Notes under the pieces: model-generated
Database searches by the model: none
Told to the model about the DNA's origin: nothing
The model's input: the letters and a program-made list of their open reading frames with translations, nothing else
In this document: piece by piece, positions 7,413 to 15,710 of the stretch
How positions within the stretch are numbered: position 1 is the first letter of the stretch
Layout of the letters: each line of letters begins with the position of its first letter
Translations under genes and position numbers: made by a program
Source: Trebonia kvetii
GTDB taxonomy: Bacteria > Actinomycetota > Actinomycetes > Streptosporangiales > Streptosporangiaceae
DNA length: 64,000 nucleotides
NCBI RefSeq assembly: GCF_007827045.1
Contig: NZ_RPFW01000011.1
Span: forward strand, 62,001-126,000
Direction: 5' to 3'

Positions 7413-8369
7413 ATGGAGCGGGAGCAAGGGTTGAACGCGGAGATCGTCATCTTCGGCGGAAACGCCCATCCTGAGCTGGCCGACGAGATCTGCCGGCAGC
7501 TTAGCGTGCGGCGCAGCCCGGTGCGGACCACCCGGTTCGCCAACGACTGCCTTCAGGTGCAGCTCCAGGCCAACTGCCGGGAGCGCGACGTGTACCTGAT
7601 ACAGCCGCTGGTTCCCCCCGCGCAGGAGAACCTGGTCGAGCTGCTGCTGATGGCGGACGCGGCCCGCGGCGCCTCGGCCGCCCGGGTGACCGCGGTCATG
7701 TCGCACTACGCCTACGCCCGTTCGGACAAGAAGGACGCGCCGCGCATCTCAATCGGCGGCCGTCTCGTCGCCGACTTGCTCGTCACCGCGGGGGTGAACC
7801 GGGTGCTCACCCTCACCCTGCACTCGCCCGAGGTGCACGGCTTCTTCTCGGTTCCCGTCGACCACCTGCACGCGCTGCGCGAACTCGCCGCGCACTTCAG
7901 GCAGCGCGACCTGTCCCGCGCGGTGGTGCTGTCACCCGACCTGGGCTACGCCAAGGCCGCCTCGGCTTTCGCGCGCCGCATCGGCGTCCCGGTCGCGGCA
8001 GGAGCGAAGGAGCGGTTCAGCGACCAGAAGGTGTCCATCTCCGCGATCATCGGCGAGGTGGCCGACCGTGACGTGATCGTCCTCGACGATGAGATCGCGC
8101 GCGGCACGACCATGCTCGAACTGCTTTCCGTGCTGCGTCACCACGAGCCGCGCTCGATCAGCATCGCCTGCACGCACGGGCTGTTCGCCGACGGCGCGCT
8201 CGAGAAGCTCACCGCCGCCGAGGATGTCAACGAGGTGGTCTGCACGAACTCGGTCCCCGTCCCCGTCTCGCATCCGAAGCTGACCGTGCTGTCTGTCGCC
8301 CCGGCCCTCGCCGAAGCGATCAGGCGCACCCACGACGGACAGTCCGTCAGCGTCCTGTTTGAGCAATAG
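7413..8369 (+). CDS. prs: Ribose-phosphate pyrophosphokinase (PRPP synthase)
   Basis: Makes PRPP from ribose-5-phosphate and ATP for nucleotide, His and Trp synthesis. The 318 aa match the family length and show RFANDCLQVQLQ, the ATP-loop region HYAYARSDKKDAPR (about residues 105-118), TLHSPEVHGFF and the PRPP-binding loop DVIVLDDEIARGTT (about 218-231). It differs from the classical bacterial enzyme in several blocks (FANDCLQVQLQ where F-x-DGE is typical), so it may be a secondary paralog. The ATG at 7413 is used; a TTG at 7431 preceded by gggagcaaggg is an alternative that begins closer to the family N-terminus. Confidence 0.85.
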   Translation: MEREQGLNAEIVIFGGNAHPELADEICRQLSVRRSPVRTTRFANDCLQVQLQANCRERDVYLIQPLVPPAQENLVELLLMADAARGASAARVTAVMSHYAYARSDKKDAPRISIGGRLVADLLVTAGVNRVLTLTLHSPEVHGFFSVPVDHLHALRELAAHFRQRDLSRAVVLSPDLGYAKAASAFARRIGVPVAAGAKERFSDQKVSISAIIGEVADRDVIVLDDEIARGTTMLELLSVLRHHEPRSISIACTHGLFADGALEKLTAAEDVNEVVCTNSVPVPVSHPKLTVLSVAPALAEAIRRTHDGQSVSVLFEQ

Positions 8370-8390
8370 TCACGCGGCCAGGAAAGCGCA

Positions 8391-8420
8391 CGAGCCCGGC
8401 ATCAGGCGATGCCGGGCTCG
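8391..8420. terminator. Intrinsic terminator hairpin downstream of prs
   Basis: Perfect 13-bp stem, cgagcccggcatc (8391-8403) with gatgccgggctcg (8408-8420), loop aggc, 22 nt after the prs stop and before the convergent DUF805 gene. Followed by ggtaattc rather than a long T run. Confidence 0.85.
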
Positions 8421-8437
8421 GGTAATTCGACGGCCAG

Positions 8438-8457
8438 TCATCCCGAACGGGTTCGTG
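8438..8457. repeat. Dispersed repeat copy 1
   Basis: The 20-mer tcatcccgaacgggttcgtg is identical to 45832-45851; partial similarity continues after it (tcgcgt...). It contains the small dyad cgaac/gttcg. This copy lies in the gap between prs and the DUF805 gene. Confidence 0.7.
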
Positions 8458-8479
8458 GCGTCGCGTATCCGCCCGCGTG

Positions 8480-8911
8480 TCAGCCGAAGCGGTTCGGCCC
8501 CGGGGTGGCAGGCAGCACGAGCAGGACGATCACGGCGATCCAGCCGAGGATCGGGATGAAGCCGAGCAGCAGCAGCCAGCCGGTCTTGTCGCTGTCGTGC
8601 AGGCGCCGGACCCCCACGGACAGCCCGCTGAGCCCGATGACGAAGCTCACGAGGTCGAGCAGGAGCGTCAGGGCCAGGACGCCGATCACGGCGGAGATGA
8701 TCGAGATCACCACGCTGACGATGAACAGACCGAGCGCGTACCACCAGTAGGCGGACAGCGAGGCGCGGCCGTTGAAGTTAAGGACGTTGTCGATCTGCAT
8801 CCTGATGGCGTTCTGGAAGTCGACAGGACCGCCCTGCAGGTATCCCCGCTGAGGCCCCCCAGGCGCGTACCCGCCCTGCGGTGCGCCGTAAGGGGTGTAG
8901 GAACCGCTCAC
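8480..8911 (-). CDS. DUF805 membrane protein
   Basis: 143 aa: a Gly/Pro/Tyr/Gln-rich N-terminus (about residues 1-30), then the DUF805 core with FNGRASLSAYWW, at least three hydrophobic helices, and the conserved VRRLHDSDKTGW between helices 2 and 3. Family members are small inner-membrane proteins of unknown role. The ATG at 8911 follows cggaggtaag. Convergent with prs, sharing the intervening hairpin. Confidence 0.88.
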   Translation of the reverse strand: MSGSYTPYGAPQGGYAPGGPQRGYLQGGPVDFQNAIRMQIDNVLNFNGRASLSAYWWYALGLFIVSVVISIISAVIGVLALTLLLDLVSFVIGLSGLSVGVRRLHDSDKTGWLLLLGFIPILGWIAVIVLLVLPATPGPNRFG

Positions 8912-9159
8912 TTTTTCTTACCTCCGAGTTCCCCGGTTTTACAGTGTCCGATGAACGGACGGAAGCTGATTCTTTAGCAGTCGCTGGCTTTTAGCAGGCA
9001 ATTAACCGATTTGACGCAAACAATCGCATTCGGTGACACGGATACCGGGCCGGCCGCTGACTAAATTGATTCCTCTCGATTAGCGGAGGTGCCGGGCCGG
9101 CAGCCGCAGGGGGTCCTGGGTACGTGGCAGCATGGTTCGTGAGGCGGCGAGGTATATAA

Positions 9160-9178
9160 CCTAGTAGATCTATCGATA
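9160..9178. promoter_or_regulatory. 19-bp box, copy 1 (upstream of cupin gene)
   Basis: cctagtagatctatcgata, 23 bp before the cupin start codon. It matches cctacttgatcgatcgaca at 9685-9703 at 15 of 19 positions, and both sit in AT-rich patches of otherwise GC-rich DNA. Probably a binding site for one shared regulator. Confidence 0.5.
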
Positions 9179-9200
9179 AAGAAGACAAAGGGGACCGCGC

Positions 9201-9635
9201 ATGAGCGACGACCACTGGCACCGGCCGCTGTTCCAGATCAAGGCGGGTGAGCTGACGGGGGACACCGGCCAGACCTCGGGCATGTCCCGCCGGGAGGCCA
9301 TCTCGGGCAAGACCGTCGGTGCGGAGAAGCTGTGGATGGGACAGACCCACGTCGCGGCGGGCGCCAAGTCGGGCGATCATCATCACGGCGAGGCGGAGAC
9401 CGCCATCTACGTGGTATCTGGCACCCCGGCCTTCGTTTTCGCCGACGGCGACAAGGAGATCAGGCTCGAGGCCAAGCCGGGCGACTACATCTTCGTCCCG
9501 CCGTATGTGCCGCACCGCGAGGAGAACCCGGGTGACGGCGAGGCCGTCGTGGTGATCGCGCGCAGCAGCCAGGAGGGGATCGTGGTCAACCTGGACAGCC
9601 TGTGGCGCACGGAGTCCCCCGGCCAGCCCGCCTGA
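9201..9635 (+). CDS. Single-domain cupin protein
   Basis: 144-aa cupin barrel. Motif 1 has the metal-binding histidines in GDHHHGEAETAIYVVSG (about residues 57-73) and motif 2 is PGDYIFVPPYVPHREENP (about 93-110), so the 3-His/1-Glu metal site is intact. Small cupins of this kind act as dioxygenases, isomerases or ligand sensors; the reaction is not deducible. The ATG at 9201 follows aaagggga. It shares a 19-bp upstream box with the ABC-transporter operon that starts at 9906, so it likely belongs to the same regulon and pathway. Confidence 0.85.
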   Translation: MSDDHWHRPLFQIKAGELTGDTGQTSGMSRREAISGKTVGAEKLWMGQTHVAAGAKSGDHHHGEAETAIYVVSGTPAFVFADGDKEIRLEAKPGDYIFVPPYVPHREENPGDGEAVVVIARSSQEGIVVNLDSLWRTESPGQPA

Positions 9636-9684
9636 CCAGCGCCTTCACCGGCTCGGCCGGCATGAGGCAGGGCTTGTCCTAATT

Positions 9685-9718
9685 CCTACTTGATCGATCG
9701 ACATTATGTGATTTATGC
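9685..9718 (+). promoter_or_regulatory. 19-bp box, copy 2, overlapping a promoter candidate
   Basis: Box cctacttgatcgatcgaca (9685-9703), with the palindrome tcgatcga inside. It overlaps a possible -35 TTGATC (9690-9695) and lies 9 bp from a possible -10 TTATGC (9713-9718; 17-bp spacer). A protein on the box would occlude this promoter, consistent with repression of the transporter operon. Confidence 0.45.
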
Positions 9719-9905
9719 TGTCGTTACCGGGGCGGCGCGGCCGAGTCGCCCCGGCAGGCGTCGACGGATGTCGCCCCCAGGCGTTCGTTGACGCGAGGCT
9801 CCCGCCGTCGCGAGCTCTCGTCCCGTCCGTCCAACCGTGTTCCCTGACGGCCGTCGCAACGCGCCGGCCGCGCTACCGCCATGCCATCAATTACGGAGCT
9901 TCCGC

Positions 9906-11504
9906 ATGACTGTCATTCGCTCTCGCTCGCACGCTCGCCTCAGAGCGCGCCCGACCTACCGGAGCGCGGCGGCTGCCGCCTCCATCGTGGCGATCTCAGC
10001 CCTCGCCGCCTGCGGCAGCTCCGCTAGCTCGTCCGCCACCGGAGCCGGCTCGGCGGCCGCGGCCGGCGCGAGTGGGACCATCAACTGGGAGTGGGCGCTG
10101 CCCACGTCCTGGGACCCGGTCACCTCGTCCGCCGGCTGGGACATGCACGCCCTCGGCCTCGTCTACGCCTCGATCACCACGCTGAATGCCAAGGGCGATG
10201 TCCAGCCGGGGCTCGCCAGCTCGTGGAAGTACGCGGCCGACGGCAAGAGTGTCACGTTCACGCTGCGGCCCGGCCTGAAGTTCTCCGACGGGAGCCCGCT
10301 CACCGCGACGTCCGTCGAGCAGAACATCAAGCGCGGGCAGACCCAGGCGAACTCGACCGTCGCTTCCGAGCTGTCGGTCATCGCCAAGGTCACCGTTGAC
10401 AGCCCGACGAGCTTCACCTTCGACCTGAGCCAGGTCGACTACCAGGTGCCCGACTTGCTCGCCGGCAAGGACGGGATGATCGTCAACCCGGCCTACTTCA
10501 AGAACGTGGGCTCCCTGCCGACCAAGCCGGAGGGCGCGGGGCCGTTCACGCTGTCGAGCTACGTGCCCGACTCGCATGCCGACCTGGTGCGCAACCCCAG
10601 CTACTGGAACGCGAGCCAGATTCACGTCGCCAACTTCAACGTGCTGTCCATCACCCAGCCCGAGCAGATCCTCTCCGCGCTCGAGTCCGGTCAGGTGAAC
10701 GTGGCCTACATCGCGGGCAACCAGGTGGCGGCGGCCAAGGCGGCGGGCTTCAAGATCGACGTGATCCCATCCGAGGTCGTCAACGAGCTCGACATCCAGA
10801 CCACCACGGCGCCGTTCACCAACCCGAAGGTCGTCCAGGCGATCAACTACGCGATCAACCGGCAGGCGATCCTCCAGGTCCAGGCCTCCGGGTACGGCGC
10901 GATCTCCTACCAGCCGTTCCCCGAAGGATTCGTCGGGTACAGCGCCAAGCTGGCCAACGAGTACCCGTACAGCCCCGCCAAGGCCAAGCAGCTGCTCGCC
11001 CAGGCGGGCTACGCCAACGGCCTGTCCATCACGCTCACCTCGACGTCCTCGACCGACTCGCTCGCGGAGCAGATCCAGGGCCAGCTCGCCGAGGTCGGCA
11101 TCAAGGTCGCCATCAAGGACATCGCGGCCGACACCTCAACCCAGTTCCTCTACCTCGACAAGACCATCCCGCTCGCGATCGACGGCACGGCGGGCCGGAT
11201 GTCTCCGGTCGAGATGCTCGACGTCCTCTACAGCCAGCAGGGCCTGATGAACGTGACGGGCAAGGCGACCACCACGCCGGCCACGGTCAGCAGCGCGCTG
11301 GCGAAGGCGCTCACTGTCCCGCTCGACTCGCCCGACTATGCGGCCGCGCTGCAGGGCGCGGTGGAGACCTCGGTGCGCCAGGAGCCGATCCACATCTGGC
11401 TGTACACCAACCCGCGCATCTTCGCCTACAACTCCGCGGTCAGCGGCATCCCGTCCGACCTGGTGCAGCAGCGCTGGGAAGGCGTCACCGTGAGCGGCGG
11501 CTGA
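9906..11504 (+). CDS. ABC transporter substrate-binding lipoprotein (SBP family 5)
   Basis: Extracytoplasmic solute receptor of the oligopeptide/nickel (DppA/OppA) class, 532 aa. A basic start and hydrophobic core lead to the lipobox SALAAC (Cys about residue 37), followed by a Ser/Ala linker. The mature part has family-5 features such as GLASSWKYAADGKSVTFTLRPGLKFSDG and AINYAINRQAI. The ATG at 9906 (cggagcttccgc upstream) is chosen over the in-frame 9837 start because it gives a normal signal peptide. First gene of a tightly packed operon with two permeases, two ATPases and two flavin monooxygenases, so its ligand is probably the monooxygenase substrate or a precursor. Confidence 0.9.
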   Translation: MTVIRSRSHARLRARPTYRSAAAAASIVAISALAACGSSASSSATGAGSAAAAGASGTINWEWALPTSWDPVTSSAGWDMHALGLVYASITTLNAKGDVQPGLASSWKYAADGKSVTFTLRPGLKFSDGSPLTATSVEQNIKRGQTQANSTVASELSVIAKVTVDSPTSFTFDLSQVDYQVPDLLAGKDGMIVNPAYFKNVGSLPTKPEGAGPFTLSSYVPDSHADLVRNPSYWNASQIHVANFNVLSITQPEQILSALESGQVNVAYIAGNQVAAAKAAGFKIDVIPSEVVNELDIQTTTAPFTNPKVVQAINYAINRQAILQVQASGYGAISYQPFPEGFVGYSAKLANEYPYSPAKAKQLLAQAGYANGLSITLTSTSSTDSLAEQIQGQLAEVGIKVAIKDIAADTSTQFLYLDKTIPLAIDGTAGRMSPVEMLDVLYSQQGLMNVTGKATTTPATVSSALAKALTVPLDSPDYAAALQGAVETSVRQEPIHIWLYTNPRIFAYNSAVSGIPSDLVQQRWEGVTVSGG

Positions 11505-11507
11505 CCG

Positions 11508-12581
11508 GTGGCAGTCATCCTCCGTGGGGACGATCCCCCGTACCCCCCGAGTGTCATCGAACTGACGAGCCCTGAACTGACGGGTGCCGCCGGGGCCATG
11601 GCGCCCCGGCGGCGCCGGGCTCGTGCCGTCGCCGCCAGGATCGGCGGCGGGCTCGCCATCCTCGTCCCCATCGTGCTGATCAGCTCCTTCATCACCTACT
11701 GGCTGGGCGCGCTGTCGAACAGCAACCCCGCGGCGACGATCCTTGGCCAGGACTCGGCGACCCCCGCCGCGGTGGCGCACCTGAACCACGTGCTCGGCCT
11801 GGACAAGCCGCTCATCGTCCAGTACTGGGACTGGCTGTCCCGGGCCGTCCGCGGCAACCTTGGCACCTCCTACTTCACTCAGATCCCGGTCTCCCAGTCG
11901 ATCGCGCAGCGGCTCCCTGTCGACTTGTCGATCGCGATCACGGCCGTCATCCTGGCGGTCGTCATCGGCGGCACGGCAGGGACGGTCGCCGGAATCCGGC
12001 GCGGCGGCTGGTTCGACCGGGGCCTGACCATCGTCTGCTCGGCCGTCTCGACACTGCCCGCGTTCGTCGTCGGCATCATCCTGGTGGTCATCTTCGCGGT
12101 GACCGTCCACCTGCTGCCCGCCAATGGGTACGTCGGACCCGCACAGGGCGTCGGACCGTGGCTTGAGCACATCATCCTGCCGGCGCTCGCGCTGGCACTG
12201 CAACTGGCCGCGGACGTCGCCCGTCAGCTGCGCACATCGCTCGTCGCCGTGCTCGACCAGAACTACATCACCGGCGCGCGGGTGCGCGGCCTGCCGTACC
12301 GGCGGATTCTGCTGCGGCACGCGCTGCGCAACGCCGCCGGGCCGGCCCTGGTCACCATCAGCTATGACTTCCCGCAGATGCTCGCGGGCGCCGTGGCCGC
12401 GGAGGCCGTGTTCTCTCTGCCCGGGCTCGGCCAGTTGCTGCTGAACGCGGCGGAAAGCAGGGACATCCCGGTGGTGCAGGGCCTGCTGCTGGTGGTCGCC
12501 GCTTTCGTCATCGTGGTGAACCTCGTGGTGAACACGCTGCTCGCGTGGATCTACCGGTCCAGCGAGGGGGTGGGCATGTGA
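11508..12581 (+). CDS. ABC transporter permease, DppB type
   Basis: 357-aa inner-membrane permease with about six helices. The EAA-like cytoplasmic loop at about residues 245-275 (GARVRGLPYRRILLRHALRNAAGP) docks the ATPase. The GTG at 11508 is 3 nt after the receptor stop. The N-terminus has about 45 extra polar residues before the first helix (starting near residue 47); part of this (RGDDPPYPPS) is encoded by a GC-rich repeat-like sequence (11526-11550) resembling copies at 13491 and 37333, so a later start is possible. Confidence 0.88.
   Translation: MAVILRGDDPPYPPSVIELTSPELTGAAGAMAPRRRRARAVAARIGGGLAILVPIVLISSFITYWLGALSNSNPAATILGQDSATPAAVAHLNHVLGLDKPLIVQYWDWLSRAVRGNLGTSYFTQIPVSQSIAQRLPVDLSIAITAVILAVVIGGTAGTVAGIRRGGWFDRGLTIVCSAVSTLPAFVVGIILVVIFAVTVHLLPANGYVGPAQGVGPWLEHIILPALALALQLAADVARQLRTSLVAVLDQNYITGARVRGLPYRRILLRHALRNAAGPALVTISYDFPQMLAGAVAAEAVFSLPGLGQLLLNAAESRDIPVVQGLLLVVAAFVIVVNLVVNTLLAWIYRSSEGVGM
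11526..11550. repeat. GC-rich palindromic repeat, copy 1
   Basis: ggggacgatcccccgtaccc and following bases. It resembles the sequences at 13491-13520 and 37333-37367 (pattern GGGGxCGAxCCCCCGxACCCCCCGA). Here it lies within the first codons of the DppB-type permease. Confidence 0.4.
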
Positions 12582-13486
12582 GCGGTAGGCCACGGTCGGG
12601 AAACTCGCTGCTGCGCATGCCCTCAGCCAGGATCGCGCTGGTCATTCTCGCCGGGATCTTGTTCCTGACGATCTTCGGGTCGGTGCTCGCACCGCAGAAT
12701 CCGCTCACCATCAACTCCAGCGCCCTGTTCCAGGGACCGAGCCGGGCGCACTGGCTCGGCACCGACTACCTCGGCCGGGACGTGCTGAGCCGGCTGATGG
12801 CGGGCACCAGGCTGTCGGTGCTGACCGCCCTCGAGGCGGTGGGCATCGGCCTGGTGGCCGGGGTCCCGCTCGGCGTCGCCACGGTCTTCCTTGGCCGGGT
12901 GTTCGACTTCATCGCCAACCGGGTCGCCGACGCGCTGCTGACGCTGCCGTCCATCTTCTTCGTCGTCGCGGTGACCGCGGCGCTCGGCAACGGCCTGGTC
13001 CAGGCGATGTTCCCGGTCGGGATCCTGCTGGTGCCCGCGTTCTTCCGCATCACCAGGTCGGCGACCCTGGAGTTCACGGGCGCCCAGTACGTGGAGGCCG
13101 CGGAGCTGATGGGCGGCTCGAAGCCGCACGTGATCCGGGTGCACGTGATGCGCAAGGTGTTCCCGACCATCGCGGTGACCACCGCGACGGTCACCGGCGC
13201 CGCGCTGCTGTCGGTCTCGTTCCTCACCTTCCTCGGCATCGGCGTCCAGCCGCCCGCGCCGACCTGGGGCGGCGTGCTCTCTTCCGATCTCAACTACCTG
13301 AACCTGGCGCCGTGGGCGCCGTTCATCCCCGGGGCGCTGATCGCGATCACGGTGGGCGCGCTCAACGCGCTCGCCGACGCCTACCGCGACCGGACCGGTC
13401 CCGGCACGCTGCTGCTGCCAGCAGCCGACCCGGTCATCAAGACCCACTCGACCCTTACACCAGCGGAGGCCGCCGATGCCGCCTAG
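12578..13486 (+). CDS. ABC transporter permease, DppC type
   Basis: 302-aa permease partner. It has an N-terminal helix (about residues 18-37) followed by HWLGTDYLGRDVLSRL, the DppC/OppC signature, then five more helices and the EAA loop EAAELMGGSKPHVIRVHVM. The GTG at 12578 overlaps the previous stop (GTGA), so translation is coupled. The upstream open frame to 12545 only re-reads the end of the preceding gene. Confidence 0.9.
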   Translation: MSGRPRSGNSLLRMPSARIALVILAGILFLTIFGSVLAPQNPLTINSSALFQGPSRAHWLGTDYLGRDVLSRLMAGTRLSVLTALEAVGIGLVAGVPLGVATVFLGRVFDFIANRVADALLTLPSIFFVVAVTAALGNGLVQAMFPVGILLVPAFFRITRSATLEFTGAQYVEAAELMGGSKPHVIRVHVMRKVFPTIAVTTATVTGAALLSVSFLTFLGIGVQPPAPTWGGVLSSDLNYLNLAPWAPFIPGALIAITVGALNALADAYRDRTGPGTLLLPAADPVIKTHSTLTPAEAADAA

Positions 13487-14522
13487 CAGTTTTCTCCCGG
13501 GGGAGCGACCCCCCGCCGAAGTGCTCGCCATCGCGGACCTGCACGTCACCGTGCACAGCGGTGCCGCCACCGCGCTGCGCGGCGTCTCTCTCGGCGTGCA
13601 GGCGGGCGAGATCGTCGGCCTGGTCGGCGAGTCGGGCAGCGGCAAGACGCTGACCTGCCGCGCCGCCCTCGGCGTGCTGCCGCCGGGTGTCGACGTCGTT
13701 CAGGGCACGATCACCTTCGCGGGCGAAGACGTGACGGGGCTACCGCCGCGGCGCTGGGAACGGCTGCACGGCTCGCACATCGGCGCGGTCTTCCAGGATC
13801 CCGCCTCGTACCTGAACCCCAACCTGACCATCGGCAGCCAGGTGACCGAGGTGCTGCGCGTCAAGCGCGGGCTGTCCCGCAAGCGGGCGCACGCCAAGGC
13901 GATCGAGCTGCTCACCGCGGTCGGCCTGCATCAGGCGGCGCGGGTCTTCCATCAGATCCCCGCCGAACTGTCCGGTGGCATGCTGCAGCGGGTCATGATC
14001 GCCATCGCGATCTCCTGTGACCCGGAGCTGCTCATCGCCGACGAGGCCACCACCGCGCTCGACGTGACCATCCAGGCGGAGATCATCGAGCTGATCAAGG
14101 ACCTGCGCGACCAGCGCGGCCTCGCCGTCCTGTTCCTCTCGCACGACCTGGCCGTGATCAGGGAGCTGTGCGACCGGGTGGTGGTCTTCTACGCCGGCGA
14201 GGTCGTCGAGGCGGGCCCGGTGGCGGAGATCATCGAACGGCCCAGGCACCCCTACACCCAGGCGCTGCTGCGGGTCGCCTCGGTCGGCGACTTCCAGCGG
14301 CGCGAGCTTCAGGTCATCCCCGGCCAGCCGCCTCAGGTGGGCGCCCAGATAGCCGGCTGCAAGTTCGCCGGGCGCTGCCCCTCGGCCATCGACGCCTGCC
14401 GAGCGGGCGACATCGCGCTAACCAGGCTCGGCCCGGCGCACGAGGCGCGCTGCGTCCGGGTGAACGATCCCGGCCTCACCGCGGCATCCGCCGCCGCCGA
14501 GCCGGAACTGGCCCGCCGATGA
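13476..14522 (+). CDS. ABC transporter ATP-binding protein, DppD type
   Basis: 348-aa ATPase with Walker A GESGSGKT (about residues 52-59), Q-loop in VFQDPASYL, signature LSGGMLQR, Walker B LLIADEATTALD and switch His in FLSHDLAV. The C-terminal oligopeptide-transporter extension carries the Cys motif region (GCKFAGRCP...ACRAG). It overlaps the DppC-type gene by 11 nt. Its 5' end contains copy 2 of the GC-rich palindrome. Confidence 0.92.
   Translation: MPPSSFLPGERPPAEVLAIADLHVTVHSGAATALRGVSLGVQAGEIVGLVGESGSGKTLTCRAALGVLPPGVDVVQGTITFAGEDVTGLPPRRWERLHGSHIGAVFQDPASYLNPNLTIGSQVTEVLRVKRGLSRKRAHAKAIELLTAVGLHQAARVFHQIPAELSGGMLQRVMIAIAISCDPELLIADEATTALDVTIQAEIIELIKDLRDQRGLAVLFLSHDLAVIRELCDRVVVFYAGEVVEAGPVAEIIERPRHPYTQALLRVASVGDFQRRELQVIPGQPPQVGAQIAGCKFAGRCPSAIDACRAGDIALTRLGPAHEARCVRVNDPGLTAASAAAEPELARR
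13491..13520. repeat. GC-rich palindromic repeat, copy 2
   Basis: tttctcccgggggagcgacc and following bases, inside the first codons of the DppD-type ATPase (encodes FLPGERPPAE). Closest match to the copy at 37333-37367. Confidence 0.45.
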
Positions 14523-15646
14523 CCGCGGAGCTTACTGAGACGACAGCCGCGGCGGCGACCAAGGCGCGGCCGTTGCTTGAGGTGTCCGACGTCGGTGTCG
14601 TGCTCGGCAACGGCTGGCGCGCGAGCCGCGTGCTGGACGAGGTCAGCCTGACCGTGTGGCCGGGCGAGATCGTCGGCCTGGTCGGCGAGACAGGCTCAGG
14701 CAAAACCACGCTGGCGCGGACCGTGGTCGGCCTGGCCAGGCCCCGCGGCGGCCGGGTGCTCTTCGACGGAACGGAGATCTCCCGGCTGCGCGGCGCCGCC
14801 CGGCGCCGTGAACGCCGCTCCGGTCACATCCAGCTGATCTTCCAGGACCCGCTGCGCTCGCTCGACCCCGACCTCACCGTCGGCGACATTGTCGGCGAGG
14901 GGCTGAAGATCCGCGGCCTGCCGGCCGCCGAGGTCGATGCCCGCGTGGTGGACGCGCTTGCCGCGGTGGGACTCGTCCCCGCGCTGCGCCACCGCCAGCC
15001 CGGCCAGATCTCCGGCGGCCAGCGGCAGCGAGTCTCCATCGCCAGGGCCCTGGCGGCGAAGCCGAGGCTGCTGCTGTGCGACGAGCCGGTCAGCGCGCTC
15101 GACGCGAGCAACAGGAACTACATCCTGCGGCTACTCGCCGGGCTGCGCGACAGCCTCGGCCTGTCCATCGTGATCATCTCGCACGACCTGTCCTCCCTGG
15201 CGGGCATCGCCGACCGGGTGGTCGTGCTCTACCGCGGCCGCATCGTCGAGGACGGCCCGGTTGAGCAGGTGTTCACCGCCCCACGGCATCCGTATACGGC
15301 GCTGCTGATGGCCTCCGCTCCCCGGGTCGAGGCACCCGGCGGCGACCCGGACGGTGAGCTGTCGGTTCACCAGCTGCGCAGGACCACCGCCGACCCCGCG
15401 CCGCCGGCCAGCCCCGGCGCGTGCGTCTTCGCCGCCCGCTGCCCGTTCGCGGTCGACGCGTGCGCCGTCCAGCCACCACTCGCTCCGGTCTCCGGCGCCG
15501 TGGTCGCCCGCCCCGCTGCCAGCAGCCTCGCTGCCAGCAGCCCTGCCGCCGACGGTCCCGCGGACGGCCACTGGACCGTGGCCTGTCACCGGCAAAGCGC
15601 CTGGCAGGCGCTCGCCAGGGCCCGCACGGCGACGGCACGAAGATAG
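14519..15646 (+). CDS. ABC transporter ATP-binding protein, DppF type
   Basis: 375-aa ATPase with Walker A GETGSGKTTLA (about residues 55-65), signature QISGGQRQRVSIARAL, Walker B LLLCDEPVSALD, switch His in IISHDLSS and a C-terminal Cys region (CVFAARCPFAVDAC). The ATG at 14519 overlaps the previous stop as ATGA; the longer upstream open frame is an alternative reading of the DppD-type gene. The last 90 residues are Ala/Ser/Pro-rich. Completes a five-component importer. Confidence 0.92.
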   Translation: MTAELTETTAAAATKARPLLEVSDVGVVLGNGWRASRVLDEVSLTVWPGEIVGLVGETGSGKTTLARTVVGLARPRGGRVLFDGTEISRLRGAARRRERRSGHIQLIFQDPLRSLDPDLTVGDIVGEGLKIRGLPAAEVDARVVDALAAVGLVPALRHRQPGQISGGQRQRVSIARALAAKPRLLLCDEPVSALDASNRNYILRLLAGLRDSLGLSIVIISHDLSSLAGIADRVVVLYRGRIVEDGPVEQVFTAPRHPYTALLMASAPRVEAPGGDPDGELSVHQLRRTTADPAPPASPGACVFAARCPFAVDACAVQPPLAPVSGAVVARPAASSLAASSPAADGPADGHWTVACHRQSAWQALARARTATARR

Positions 15647-15710
15647 CCAGCGCGCAGCCAGCCATCAGGAAGTTCCACCGCAGCAAGGCAGTAAGGAAGG
15701 AATCAGCTCC

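Noticed and set aside
11136..12593. 485-codon minus-strand open frame
   Set aside because: Antisense to the binding-protein and permease genes; low-complexity Arg/Asp/Gln composition with no domain.
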